Shown: positions 12,751 to 24,600, counted from the first letter of the stretch. The stretch: 64,000 nucleotides of DNA from Ectocarpus siliculosus (GCA_000310025.1 FN649734.1:1627749-1691748); one strand, 5' to 3'. Notes: a model not told the origin generated them from the sequence alone. Made by a program: numbers and translations.

Positions 12751-13532
12751 GTGTGCTGCAGCGGAAGCACGGCAGTGGGTTGTGTGGGTAAGTCTTGCTC
12801 TCTCCAAACACCAGAAAAGTGTGCTCCAGCAGCGGCGGGTGAGGTCGCCGCCAAAATTTTCAGCGCCTTGCCCCGAGCACGCTGGCTCGAAAAACCGGCG
12901 TCCCTCGCTTCCCAACACGCGTGCGGTCTCAGGAAGGTGTGTGGCGTCGCGTCTCGAGTTCTGTGGCGTAAGTGGTGCTGGGTGCACCTGACCTGTTTGT
13001 ACTGGGGTCTAGGCGAAACGCGTCGCCTCGGGCGCCTTTCTCACTGACACCAGCAACAGCCCTTGAGACCTCACGCTGTGCTGCTTCAAGTGCGGTGCGG
13101 AGAGTCTTGCGCGTTGCCCCTGCGTCCCTGGAGCTCGTGGAAGCCGGCAGCGAGGCCTGGCGTGCTCTGTGGGTGGAGGACTCGACTTTCTCCGACGGTG
13201 ACCTGTTTCGCTGGAGGGCTGGGTTCTTGGGGACCCACTTGCACTTCGCGTCGGCTGCCGCCGCTGGCCCTAGGTAAGACGAGAGGCCCCATCTGCGGCG
13301 CTATCGGCCTCCTAACACTAGTAGGAGCCGTGTGCAATAGGATAGGTCCCGCGGTTCCTTGTGCATCGAGCACGATTTGGTCCCTCACAGCACCAGAATC
13401 GACCATCTGCTGTGGATCCGAAACGGTCGAAGCACCTGGGGTGCCTCTGAACTCTCTGAGCGCCCAAGTCTTTTTTGCCTCCTTTTGGTTGCCTCCACCA
13501 GCCAGCACCAGCCAAAGCGAGGCAACGGCTGA
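12751..13532 (+). CDS. Small three-exon gene, unknown protein
   Basis: Exons 12751-12967, 13054-13273 and 13391-13532 join in phase (donors GTAAGT and GTAAGA, acceptors CCAG and CACAG) to give 192 residues and a TGA. The introns are short (86 and 117 bases), unlike the long introns of neighbouring genes. The second exon is convincingly coding, with ..LELVEAGSEAWRALW.., a run of acidic residues and ..DLFRWRAGFLG. The third has ..RIDHLLWIRNGRSTWG... I recognise no family. The start is uncertain: the ATG at 12751 lies in a Cys-rich stretch and an upstream exon is possible. It could be a decaying gene or the end of a larger one. Confidence 0.5.
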
Positions 13533-13539
13533 AAAAACA

Positions 13540-13825
13540 TGCTATTTTTTGTCTACCCCACCTCGCCTGCCCTCTGACACACAAAAACAACTACAAAATT
13601 CACTTGCACTCAACGACCGAATGTTTTTTGTCGTGTGCCAATATTGCGCTGTGTGCTCTGTTGCTGTTTTTTCCCTGTGCTCTCGTTGTCATGCCACACA
13701 GCAGTACTTGACTCTTTCCACCCGGTGGGTTAGAAAACAAAAAACATGCGGATTTTTGTATGCATCGCCTCGCCTTGCCACCGGGACACGCAAACCACGC
13801 AAAAATTTCACTCCGCTCAACGGCG
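13540..13825 (+). repeat. Diverged tandem duplication (about 200-bp spacing)
   Basis: A block of about 80 bp at 13540-13620 recurs at 13743-13823, with shared pieces such as AAACATGC, a CGCCT[T/G]GCC stretch, ACAC[A/G]CAAA and a CTCAACG end. Both copies stay open in the same forward frame, so an apparent long ORF here is largely a product of the repeat. It follows directly after the stop of the three-exon gene at 12751-13532. Confidence 0.5.
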
Positions 13826-15377
13826 GCACTCTTATTTTTGGTTCGTTTACTGTGCTGCCGCGCCTGTGTGCTCCCTTGTTGGTGCTGTTCTCGATGCCTT
13901 TTTTTTGCTCTGCTGCACGTCGTGCTTGAAGAACTGTACTGAGCAGCAGTCAACATGATGTACCAAAACAAGCACCAGGATGCTACAATTGAATACATTG
14001 CGTGCCATCGCGTGCCATCGCAGCCCGTCCACACGTCTGATGCGTGGCACATCGCTGCTGTACTTCGTGAAAACAACGATGGAGGAAGTTCTGGGGAGCG
14101 CAGCACAAACCCCTTCGTTCGTGGTTTTTCTCCCATGTTTGCATTCTGTCTGTTGTCTCCCGTACCTTGCTCTCACCCCCCAATGTATAACACAACCCCC
14201 CCCCCGGCGCGCGCGCCTCCCGAGAGACGTTGTGCGTTCAGCAGTGTCCCCGATCCCTGACCCTCCTCAAATTCCTTCCCTCGCCGTTCGCCATGGGATG
14301 AATGTTGACCTGCAAAAAATACAGGAGCTTCGGAAGGTGTGCTGAGAAAACGCTCATGACCGCTGTTCGATGTCGTTGGAGCGCATGGAGCCCGGGGCCG
14401 CAGCGGGGAGAAAAAATGTGGGGGGGGGGGGGGGGGGCCTGCAAGACGGTTGAAGACCAGGGGGGCACGGCAACGTGAGGGGATTGGCGCAATCGGGTGT
14501 TGCTTGGAAAGTGCTGTGCTGTTTCTGTTCGGCGTTGTATTGCACACCGAGGTTTCGGACGTTTGAGCAGGGAAAATTTTCATTGGTCGCGTCCTTGTGT
14601 GCTGGCGTTTCGTTTGTTTCCTGTGTGTAGTGTTGTCGTTTTTGCGACGCGTTTCAGCGTTTTGGTGCCTCCTGCTCTTTCTCTACAAGAACCAGAGTTT
14701 GATTACACGTCTGCTTGTGACCTCGCCGTCGTTTTTTCTTTTCCTGAGCACCCTGTACCGGGGCGATCCTTGGTCCTGGCCTTCTGGAGTTCGACCGTCG
14801 TTTCCTCCACTTTTGCCTTTCGCGGTCCTTCATGTAGTTTTCTTCTGTGCTGCCTTCTCCCATGATGTGGTGTGCTGCCATGCACAGCGCTAGCCCAACC
14901 CTAACCCCAGCTGCACGCAGGACCCCCTGATGCAAGACTTCCACTTCTTGTCTTTGTTGTTCCCCGGTCTCACTTTTCCCAGCCGTTTCTTTTGGTTCGT
15001 ATTTCCCTTGTCCCACGGTCTTGGGCCATGACACAGCGCGGACAACTATTCCATGCGCGGGGCGATACATATTAATCGGCCTCTAGACATGTGTCCCATT
15101 CTGCGCCAGGAGTCTAGGTGGGGGGGGGGTGTACTCATTGTCGTGCATGCCGTAATTGACCTCGCATCCCTACAAAGCCGGGACGGAGCACGCCGGGTTC
15201 TCACCGGACCAGGCTCTCACATCACCAAGCGCGAAGCGCCGTGAGTCATTCGACGAGTCGCATGAAGGGTGCGCTGCATCCTGCTTAGGGTGTTCGGCAT
15301 CTTGTGCTCACTTCCTTGCGTACGGATGACAGCTGCGTATGACTTATCCTATTTTCTGGTACTTTCACTCCCAGAGA

Positions 15378-15400
15378 CAGTTACACGCACTGTGTAACTG
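15378..15400. other. Short perfect hairpin
   Basis: CAGTTACAC pairs exactly with GTGTAACTG across a five-base loop. No T-run follows, so it is not an obvious terminator. It lies about 250 bases before the assembly gap. Confidence 0.4.
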
Positions 15401-15652
15401 CCTCGAGGATGCTTGACCCTTTTAACACAACATGGTGCGATCATCCCCCTTGCGCGGAGTGACGGTTCTCGACCCCGCACAACATGATCTACTCGACCAC
15501 CATTATGGTTACCGCAAAAAAAAAACAGAGGTGAAAAAAAACGTTAACCTGGTTGCCGAGTTCACGAAGTGAATTGGCTTGTTTTAAACGTCGTTGCCAA
15601 GCGACGAAAACCCAACCCCGATCGCAAACACTGGGGGGGGGGTGGGGGGGGG

Positions 15653-15752
15653 NNNNNNNNNNNNNNNNNNNNNNNNNNNNNNNNNNNNNNNNNNNNNNNN
15701 NNNNNNNNNNNNNNNNNNNNNNNNNNNNNNNNNNNNNNNNNNNNNNNNNNNN
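15653..15752. other. Assembly gap of 100 N
   Basis: Exactly 100 N, the usual length for a gap of unknown size. It is preceded by a G-rich run (TG9TG8-like) at 15633-15652, which probably stopped the sequencing. Any feature spanning this point cannot be trusted. Confidence 0.95.
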
Positions 15753-18700
15753 GGGCGTCATCCCCCCTTGTACGCTATATACTGTAGACCATTCTACGGC
15801 AATGCAGACCTACCGTGCTCAGGCCATCCTGCCGTCTGTTGTCTATGTTGCCAACCCGAACACATAGAACACGGACACGTATATATCCCCGACAGGTTGT
15901 TTGCCGATACTATCACGGCTGTATCGTTAATCTTGTGTAGCCCGGGTGATAAAGGGCAGCTCACACAGGCCCCTAAGGGGGTGTGATAAACCAGGGGGTG
16001 TGATTGCACGTCCGAACACCTCAAAGGGTGTGTTATCTAGTGTAGCCCCGGTGATTAATCGATGGTTTGTCAGAACGCCAAAAAATTATCATCGGGGTGT
16101 CGTATTCTGTGGGGGGGTGGTTTCTTGTGTGGGTGTGTTATATTGTGTCGAAACGCGCCTGATCGCTACGGACAGAACGGGTCGAACCAGTGTAAATGAA
16201 TGTAGTTCACGTGTCAAGTACCACGACGACGCCACACGTGCGCGACAGCTATTATCTGCACAAGTCTGTGCAGACTACATTGTCATTTTCTCTTTGTGTG
16301 ACATCCGAACACCCTGTTTCAACCATGTTGCTGTGAAAGAGTGAATTCGACCAGCCACAGGGGAAGAGTTGTGTGATTATGTATGGCTTGAACATCTGTG
16401 TAATGGAGAGAACAGGCCGCCGCTGCTGCTTGAGGCTAAGTATAGCAACGGAATGAGAGCTCTTGTTGTTGTATTCGTGCTGGTCATCCACAGAAACCTC
16501 GGGAGGCAGCAAATCGGGGACGTAGTAGAGGTACGTACGTGAATAGTGCTCCTTCTCTCTGTGCACAAACCTTCGGGATCTGCTGCTGGTGACTATAGGA
16601 AGCATCACGGCCTTGGATGATCGTCAACTCTGCCACAGCGAGGCGTCTGGAATGAATTGTGTGAGCCGAGTCTCCAAGGTACTCCAAGCACGGGGGTTCC
16701 GTGCGGCCTGCCTTCTGGACTCTGGACGGGGGGATGCACAGAATATACATCGCTCCCTAAAAAAATGGGGAGAAGCGTGTGCCCGAAAAAGGTGTCTTGA
16801 AATAGAGAGAAAGCTCCCCGTTTGGCTGTCTACCAGCCTCCATACTACGAAACCCGAGATAAGACGCGAGGAAGATATCATTTTGAGATCTTCAACCCAC
16901 CCAAGTGGTGTGATAGCTTGATTTGGCAACTCTCCCTTCGAGTGATGAGGGAGCCGATATGAATTAATAGCGACAGAGAGCAGGTTCCAAAAAAGGGTTC
17001 CGCCTTTGGTTCGGGTGAACCCTCTTGAAACGCCTCCAGTGATGAGCTGCGCGCGGGTTTTTATCACTCATGGTATGTACGGGCAAAGCTTGGTCTGCTC
17101 CACGTAGCACCATCCATGGCTGCTGGTGGTGATGGAGGGTTGTGGTGGCACAGTAGCAGTCGAAGACGACCGTGCCATCTCCTTGTTGACGAGTTACAAC
17201 ACATCTTTTTTTCTCCCTTGGCTTTAAATTTACTCGAGCATCAACACGGAGTGGTGGTGCTGGTGACATCGATCTGTCGTGTCGTGTGAGTGCAACATAA
17301 ATATCACCATAAGAGGGGTAGGAATGCACGGTCGACCACCACCAGACAAGCTCGGATCGGTGCGCCATGATGAATAAATTAAATGCGTTCCTCCAAGGCA
17401 CAAGAATGTGAGGTCGGCGGTTCCCGCGAGTGACTCATTGAGGAAGCTGCCGTCAACCATCAACCAACTCAATTTGTCACTCACGGGAAAAATCCAGATT
17501 CTGAATTTCGCCGAAAGGCGGCCCCATGACCGTGAGTATCGTCACCCGTCGACCATGAGTTTTTCTTTCGAAGGAAACTTCCGACCGAAACAATTGGCCA
17601 GTCAGAAAACTGCGGGAACTTTTTCTCTCTCAAACTGCTGCGGCTGGCTGTGAGTTTACGCAAACCCGGAAAGATGACACCGGCATGCCCCCCTCTCCCT
17701 TTGCCAAAAAGTTTGCCTACACTTCAGAAGAAAATAGATAGATTTCTTGTTTGCATAAACCATACATCATCATCCGATCGGTCGAGATCAGAAGAACATC
17801 CTTTGCCATCCATTCATTCATGACATTCCGCAGCAGATACATTCATTCACTATTAATTTTCTGGTGGGGTGCTGGTGGTGCTGATTTATTTGCCGACACA
17901 CACTTGCACATGTTTGCAGCCTCGTGTAATACACACGACGGTCATGGCTCGGCAGCCCTGGAGATCTCCAGGAATGATAGACGATGGAAGACAGACACTA
18001 TGTGCTTCATTCAGGCTGCCTGTCTGTCGTGTTAGTTGTTGAAGAAATGAAAATACATGCTGCGTCTTTGTTGGATTGGGTCGATTGGTCACCCTGCTTG
18101 GAAGAAGATAATTACTTCTGCATAGATTACATTCATACATACTTTGTCCCGAACGACCGAACAAATATATATGTGAGTACTTGTACTACGCAGCGTCTTG
18201 TTGGAAGGGAGAGGGTGGCAGCAAAACAACGCCGTGAACCATGGAGATGAAATGATCAAATGTCGTCCGTGATCATCATATACATACTAGAATCCGTACG
18301 AAGTGTGTCGAATCGGATCGATCTTCATTGTTTCGTCAGAAAAATAAAAAGCCTCCAATGATGAATGGCAGCCAAAGCATCTGCACAAAGCTCATGCACA
18401 AACACACCCTCTCTCACTCGTCTAAAGAGAAAAACGTGGTACGCAACGAACGGTGCGCGGTCACGGGGTCGGGTGTCATCACAAACTGCGCCAGGGAGGA
18501 AGCACAAAAGAAAAGCAGCAGTTCGGCACCACCGCAAATATGAAATATTCCGTCAAGAAACAAGGGCTCGAATTTGGAGCGAAACTGTACACACACAAAC
18601 AGCTTCAGCGGTGGATCCTACATATCTTGCCTTACTTTGTTCGACAGGGAGAAGTAACGTTGCGAAAGAAATTGAGCCTTGACTTGACCGTGTTTTGACG

Positions 18701-19300
18701 TGTGTTTGTCCACTGAACAACGCAAGGAAGAGCAACAAACTCCGTGCATCATCACTTTTCGCAATCTGGACATGGAAAAGCAACCCCACCGCCACAGGAT
18801 GACACGTGCTTGTATCTTTCACGGAGAAAGAAAATACACGCGCAGCCTCGTCAATAAAACTGATACGATTACTAACCTCCTCCCATTACGCTTGCCCGCC
18901 AAAACTACAGGACGCGGACTAACCACCCAAGACGCTCCTCCCTCTGAGGAAAGGAGCACGTGGCGACGACATACTGACGGCCCCGTAAGTCCGTCACTCG
19001 GACACATGGGTCCGGCTCGTCAATGGTGGACTTACGCCCTGTGGACGAGTACTTCACAATAGCGCATCAGCGAGAGGGAATGAATGCGCACGACAAATGG
19101 CTTTTGAAAATAATAAGCAAAAATTCTACAGACACAACTACAGCGACTAGTACGGCACATACCCAAGGGCTGTGCTCATTGACTCGAGAAACAGGCAGTC
19201 TAACGAAAGGCAAGCAGGCGAAAAGCACCCATGAACACGCAAGCTTGTCAGACTCTAACGGATCCCTTATTACTGCCCCGTATCCCTCGCGGCACTTGGC

Positions 19301-20264
19301 CTATAAAGCCCCTCTCAATCTAGCATTATTGTCGCTCTGCTCCAAGGTCGCCTCCGGCCCCACCTCGAAAAACTCCAGCACCACAATCGCTGTGGAGCAA
19401 GTATGTACATCCCGCCCTCCCCAAGCCGTGCAGAGTTGACGAGCAGGAGGAGGAGGCGTTACTTTCCCCGTCGCAAGAAAATTCCATTATCCAAATCTGG
19501 CCGGTTGGCGTTCAGATTCACTCGCAAGCCGGTGGCCAGGCGGTCTCTCTTTACCTACCTACTCTACACCAAAAATACCATATAGAGAACGAGCACAGAA
19601 ACAAACAGCACCACGCCGCCGCCGCCGCCGCCCTGTTCTGTCCTTACCAACAAAACTTCATGCTTACGTCAAAAGGAAACAAACCAAAACGCAAGAAAAA
19701 AGAAAAAGGCAAACGACAGTTTTCCGAAACCTAAGAAAAACAGCGACTTTTGTACACGAGCGCTGAGCGGGAGAGGGAAAAAAAAAGAGATAATACCTTC
19801 GAAAGAACGTGCGGCATACACACCCTTTTTCAACACAGTCAGAAGCACGACAGGAAACGAACGGGGAAAGGACGACTGTATGTGACAGACAAATCCAGAG
19901 TGACCATGCCAGGGATTCGACGGGGGCGGTTGGGTCTTGGGGTACTCCCACTGGTGATGCCCGTACCCCTCCCCCCCAGCCACCGCCCACAAACCACTGA
20001 GCCCCGCTGAGGTCGAAGGAAGCAAGGCTCCAAACCGGCCCCAACCTCGGCCAAGCAATACAGTACTTCTGCCGCGGGTTGCGTGAGACATCACGGACCC
20101 TGCCCCCATTTTCACACCTCTGCTGATGCCGCCGCTCCGCAGGCAGCACAAAGCAGACAGCAGTGGCGGTGCTGGAAATGGTCGGAACGAACCCTTCTCG
20201 TCCGGAGCTTACCGATAACGCATTGTTCGACTACCGTGGCGTGCTCTTCGTCGCGGCGTAATCT
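19301..20264 (-). CDS. Two 3' exons of a minus-strand gene, unknown or RING gene alternative end
   Basis: Exon 20264-20213 reads RLRRDEEHATVVEQCVI and ends in phase 1 at a GTAAGC donor. Exon 19389-19301 starts after CACAG, completes an Ala codon, reads IVVLEFFEVGPEATLEQ.. and stops at TAG. The phases fit, and both pieces are strongly coding-like. They lie on the same strand as, and 305 bases beyond, the last exon of the RING-CH gene. A weak phase-0 donor (AAC|GTTGAG, exon end 20584) in that exon would join them to it. Alternatively they belong to a separate gene whose 5' exons I cannot see. No domain is recognised. Confidence 0.5.
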
Positions 20265-20389
20265 CTGCAAGTATGTCCAGGCGGCGTGTGGAATCTTCCG
20301 TCATTCAACGTACAGCACACCCTCCCCGGGTACGTATGGTCTGCCGTCATTTCCATCATCAAAGCCCTCCTCCGCCACGTGCGAGGTTC

Positions 20390-20530
20390 CAGAAATCACG
20401 CCCCGGGGCCCCGAAAAACACCCCCCGGGGCCCCCAGAAACCACGCCCCAGCCCCCCCCCCCAGAAACCACGCCCCCGGGTCCCCAGGAAACGCCCCAGG
20501 CCCCCCCAATAAACCACCCGCCGGGGCCCC
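20390..20530. repeat. GC-rich minisatellite, units of about 28 bp
   Basis: About five degenerate units built on CAGAAACCACGCCCC followed by a G/C run stand head to tail. It lies between the last RING exon and the two downstream minus-strand exons, thus in an intron if these belong to one gene. Confidence 0.7.
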
Positions 20531-20568
20531 GTGAAGTCCCTCTAGCGGGGGCGAAAGGGTGGGGTCCG

Positions 20569-22895
20569 TTAGAGTAGCTCAACGTTCCCCCCGGCACCTC
20601 TTGGGGTCGATGGCGATGATTCGCCACCCAGACCAGCGCGAAGCGCCCGTCGGAACGCTCTCCCGTAATCCTCGTTAGAAACCACGCCCCCGCTGCTGGA
20701 TGGAGGGGCGGGGGGCTCCAGCCTGCCGCTGGTTCTACCGCTGTCGCCGCCAACGGTGGTGGTGGTGCCCGTTGTTGCGGCGATGGAGGAACGGTCCTGA
20801 GAACCGTCGTCGCCGCCGCCCCGCCGCCGTTCCTCGAAAAACAGGTATCCTCTGTTGAGAGAAAAAAGAGAGAGCGGAGGTGCAGGGCAAAGGGATCGTA
20901 AGTGCTGGTATCTATTGAAGACCTTTGAGCTTACGAGGGAAAGCATGCAGTGAAAATGATCTACAAAGGTACACGAGCCACTCCGAGGCTCAAGTGTGAT
21001 ACACGAGGGACGCTCATTCTCTTGGCTGGCTCGTGGACCGCTCTTCGGAACGTTCTGTTCCTCGACGCCACCATCCTTCCGGAAACAGAACCGCAGACAC
21101 CCGTGTGTCGCCCGCATGAAACACGACGGGGAGCAGCGTGAAACCGAAGGAATTGCTACAACGATTGCACCGCCGTGCATGTGGCGAAGAACACGACAAA
21201 AAGTCAATGCTCGAAACCTTTGCCTCCCACAGCGGACGCGTAGGCATATAACAACCAAAACGGGCCGAAGCAAAAGAAAAAACGTACCATTCATGTAACA
21301 TTTGCGTTTCGGCTGAAAAATAAACGCAAGAGCAAGACCCGTGTGGTGTGAATTACGCTGTGATGAACATCCACAGCGTGAACCCCCCGATTCGGACCCG
21401 ATCGTCCCTACAAAAAAAAAAACGCACTGCTGTTCATACATACATCGGCGGAATATGCAGCAGCAGCAGTAGCCTTAGCGAGGATATCAATCTTGGTTTT
21501 AGTAAGGGGTACGGGGTAGGGTAGGGTTTTCGGGATAGAGATACGGAGCCCCCCTCCCCATTTCATAGGTATGCTGCAGCAGAACCCTTCATGAGGTATG
21601 CTGCAGCAGTACCCTGTTGAGGAGCACGATGACCACTACACCACTAGTCAGCGCTGACTGGTGGTGTAGTTGTCATCGTGCTTCTCAACAAAAGTTAATG
21701 CCCGTGTCCTGTCTGGTTTGCAGCAACGAACACGCCCCCCCAGGGTTGCCATCCCTGTGATCAGCGCTGTGAGGATATTAAGTCTGGTTTTAGTACTAGG
21801 GGGTACGGAGTAGGGCTACGGGGTAAGGTTTAGGATAGGGTGAGGAATACGAATCCCCCAATCTATTTCAAGTACCGCTATTGAGGGATGCATTGGTGCC
21901 AAGCGATTTTGTTTCCGGCATAGGGGGAATCTCGCTATTGAGGGCCGTCGACTGTATTGAGCTTGGTTCTAGTACTAGGGGGTACGGAGTGGGGTCAGGG
22001 GGTAAGGTGAGGAATACGAAACCCCCCAATCTATTTCATAGGCAAATAACCACAAAATTCTAGCGAAGGCGGTCCAGCTGCGGCCATCCGTCACCTGCAC
22101 GCCGGGCAGTATGAGTGCTTCGACAGCCACTGCAGCAGGCACGAGTAGTGGAAGAACGTCTTGTTCACGCCGCAGCTGCAAAGCGTCAACATTTCGGGGT
22201 CCTCCTGGGAAGTGGACAAGGGGGCGGGGGGGGGAAATCCAGGTTCGCATGCGTTAGCCATCAGACCATTGACCACATGTCCTCGAGAGAGGGCGGAGCA
22301 TGATTCCGACAGGACCCATCACTGATGGCCAATCGTTCCTTCCTGCTTTGCCATAGGTGGCCAACAAAGTGACGCTACATACAAGCCATCCTTATTGATA
22401 TACCTTCACCGTCTTCATTTTCGGAAGAGTTATCATAAATCGACTCATGCCTCCAACGGTGTGGAGCATCACAGGTCCGCAAAAAAAAAAACAAGAAAGA
22501 GAAAAATGCACCTTGGAAAACTCCTCCATGCAGATGACACATTCCCTTTCCTCTTCTGCTTCCCCCCCGGGCGCTCGCCTCCCCCCGAGGCCTGCCACCG
22601 CGGACGATCCACCACGAAAGCCCTCATTTATTGTGCCCCGTCGGGGAGAAGCTCGAAGATGCGAAGAGGAACCGATTGCGCCGCCTGCCGGCATCATGTG
22701 CCCTCTTGCGGCGGCGTCAAAGGAGGCAGGCTGCGACGACGAGGGTAACCGAAACTGGCCTTGGTCGTCATGCGCGGTCTTGTCGCTATCGCTGTCTAAG
22801 GCGTCTCCATGGCAGCTGCGGTATGGTGGTGGTTTGAGTTCAATAGGCGCGGAGAGACATGAGAGGCGGGGGGGGGGCGACAAAAGTGGCGTCAT
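20569..22895 (-). CDS. RING-CH (C4HC3) zinc finger protein, putative E3 ubiquitin ligase
   Basis: Three exons in phase: 22895-22512, 22204-22095 and 20851-20569, giving 258 residues. The finger is split by the first intron: ECVIC (Cys119, Cys122), then Cys137-x-Cys139-x7-His147-x2-Cys150-x10-Cys161-x2-Cys164. The C-x-C-x7-H-x2-C core with W154 is the RING-CH pattern of MARCH-type ligases, which recruit an E2 enzyme and pass ubiquitin to membrane proteins. Unlike typical MARCH proteins I see no membrane segment. Residues 1-117 are Ser/Gly/Pro-rich and probably disordered, and the C-terminal part is Gly/Ser/Arg-rich. The start at 22895 is the only ATG of the frame, but a pyrimidine tract and CGCAG near 22821 would allow an upstream exon. 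The second intron (1243 bases) holds a repeat cluster and a 74-bp palindrome. Confidence 0.8.
21480..22045. repeat. Three-copy repeat with GGGGTACGG(A/G)GT core
   Basis: Copies of about 85-95 bp start near 21482, 21774 and 21955. Each runs from a TTGGTTTTAGTA-type block through GGGGTACGGRGTRGGG and a degenerate telomere-like TAGGGT stretch to CCCCCAATCTATTTCA. The last two copies are closest. They lie in the second intron of the RING-CH gene. Confidence 0.7.
21616..21689. repeat. 74-bp near-perfect palindrome
   Basis: Two 37-base arms meet without spacer at AGCGCT (21652/21653), with three mismatched positions. The outer ends are GTTGAG and CTCAAC. It sits between two copies of the GGGGTACGG repeat. 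It would extrude a cruciform or make a stable hairpin RNA in the RING-CH pre-mRNA. Confidence 0.85.
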
Positions 22896-23046
22896 ATCGT
22901 TGAAGTTTGCGTGTTTCCGACAAGTTGCGCATACGGATACACATTGACCGACCTAGCTAGAATGTGGTCGTTTGATACGGCGGACCCTCCTTCTGGCCCA
23001 CCGGTTATCGTCTCCAAAATGTGTGTTCGAGAGGAAGAGATCTTAC

Positions 23047-23199
23047 CAGAAAAAATCCCGACGACATTCTGCTTCTCAGCCAAAAGTGTACCACAGACCA
23101 CTTGTTCCTGCGCCATCACTGCTAGTATTGCAGTACCACCTGCTTCTTTCAGGGCTTCTCCCAAACCTCCCTTCTCAAGCCCCCATCCCCAAGACGCCT
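23047..23199 (-). CDS. Candidate isolated exon
   Basis: Between a CTAG acceptor and an excellent TCTG|GTAAGA donor the frame reads ASWGWGLEKGGLGEAL, then KEAGGTAILAVMAQEQVV and on to a phase-1 end. Its composition is unlike the non-coding sequence around it. It lies upstream of the RING-CH exons on the same strand, but I could not join it to them in phase. The function is unknown. Confidence 0.3.
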
Positions 23200-24059
23200 C
23201 TAGAAGTACATACCACAAGCGATCCCTAGGTTCGCAATCGAAACAATGGAGTTCAGATCTACGGAGATTCAGGCACCCTTTATCACGCACATTGCAGATG
23301 GGGGGCCGCGGTCGGTAATTTCCCGGTACCCCTCCCCGCCGCCGGCGCCGGAATGGTTCCGGTTCGGGCCAATTGCGCCGCCCGTAGCGCTGGCGTCGGT
23401 TCCGGACATCGCCCTCTCCCCAGCTGCGAGCACTCCGGCCATTGCGTCAGCTATTCTACGCTGTACGTCGCTCCCTGCCGATGTAGGCGTGTTGGTAGTT
23501 TATTCTGTTAAATGGTTGGCTCGCTGTATGTTATCATCGCTGTGTCAGCTGTTGTGCGCTGTGCGTCGCTCCCTTCCAAGTCAGCGGTGTCAGTTGTTTC
23601 TTTCAGGAACATGGAACAAAAATAAAGTGGGCTTGTCCGCCTGTGCTCCCTGAAAAATACCAAGGATCGTCATGTAAAGAGGAGATACATCGCGGCACAC
23701 CACTAGAGAGAGTCTCCGGGCCATGCTTGTTGTCAAACACCAACAAGCTGGGAGGAGAAGGTCAAAACAGGGACGGTGGTACTGCTGTACGCTGAAAACA
23801 AAACAAAAACTGATTTTCCTCCAACTGTTGCCCAAATGCTAGTAGCCCAAGCCCTCCTCCACTTACCGGGCAACACGAAACGGCCTTTGATGAAACGCCG
23901 CTCTTTTTCTCGGAACTCCGCCGATGTGCTGTGCGACTGAGGGCCGAAACAAGCGGGAGGCTGGGGATGAGGAATGCTTGATTCAAATGCTTTCGAAACA
24001 AGGAAGGTCGCAATCAGGCCCTTCATGAGGAGGCAGGCGCCAACAAACTATTCAGGTTT

Positions 24060-24600
24060 TCGGTCGACCATTTCTCCCTGGGCTTGGTGTCCCCGCCGCC
24101 GGCGCCGCCATCAGCACCACCGCACGCCACACCAAAAACAACCCCACTACTACGAGCCTCGGCATGGAAAGACAAGAAAGCATCACCCCGCCTTCGACGC
24201 TCTCTCTCTCTCTCTCTCTCTCTCTCGGTCCATACTCACCAGATGAGTATTGGCGTCCCCGCCACCGCCGCCACCGCAGGCACACCCGCGTCACACAAAC
24301 CAAGAGCAACCCCACCCAACGAGCCTGGGCATAAGAAAAAATAATAATAATAATAACACCGTATTTCCGTACGTACAGTTCGACCCTCTCTCAGTCCGTA
24401 CTCACCAGAAGAGGCATGGAATCCTCGCCGCCACCGCCGCCACCGCCGCCACCGCCACCACAGCATACCACACACCGGCATCAAAAAATAAAGTAGACAA
24501 AAAATCACCCGGTGGGGACACCAAGCCGGTGGTGTACCCATCATGGTTTCTTCTTCACACCATTCGACGCTCTCTCGGTCCGCACTCACCAGAAGAGGCT
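24060..24600 (-). repeat. Tandem copies of a glycine-rich exon end plus its splice donor
   Basis: On the minus strand three near-identical junctions stand at 24590, 24406 and 24240 (spacing 184 and 166): Gly-run coding triplets, an EDAKPLL- or EDSMPLL-like end, then CTG|GTGAGT and an intron start of the CGGACCGAGAGAG type. A fourth degenerate Gly-run copy near 24100 (..GGGDTKPREKW..) lacks the donor. The intron parts carry GA/CT and AAT microsatellites. Only some copies have an AG acceptor, so most are probably decayed. Confidence 0.7.

Larger units (their letters stand above)
13826..19300. other. Long stretch without a supported gene
   Basis: It holds poly-G runs near 14420 and 15630, the N gap, a 9-bp-stem hairpin at 15378-15400, two copies of a TGTAGCCC[G/C]GGTGAT motif near 15937 and 16041, and a minus-strand frame at 16624-17067 whose sequence is not repetitive but matches no family I know. 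There is no exon chain with consistent splice phases. It could be intergenic DNA, a long untranslated region or old transposon remains. Confidence 0.4.

Noticed and set aside
13063-13929. 288-codon open + frame
   Set aside because: It overlaps the better supported three-exon gene in another frame and its second half is a duplicated block. It has no splice logic.
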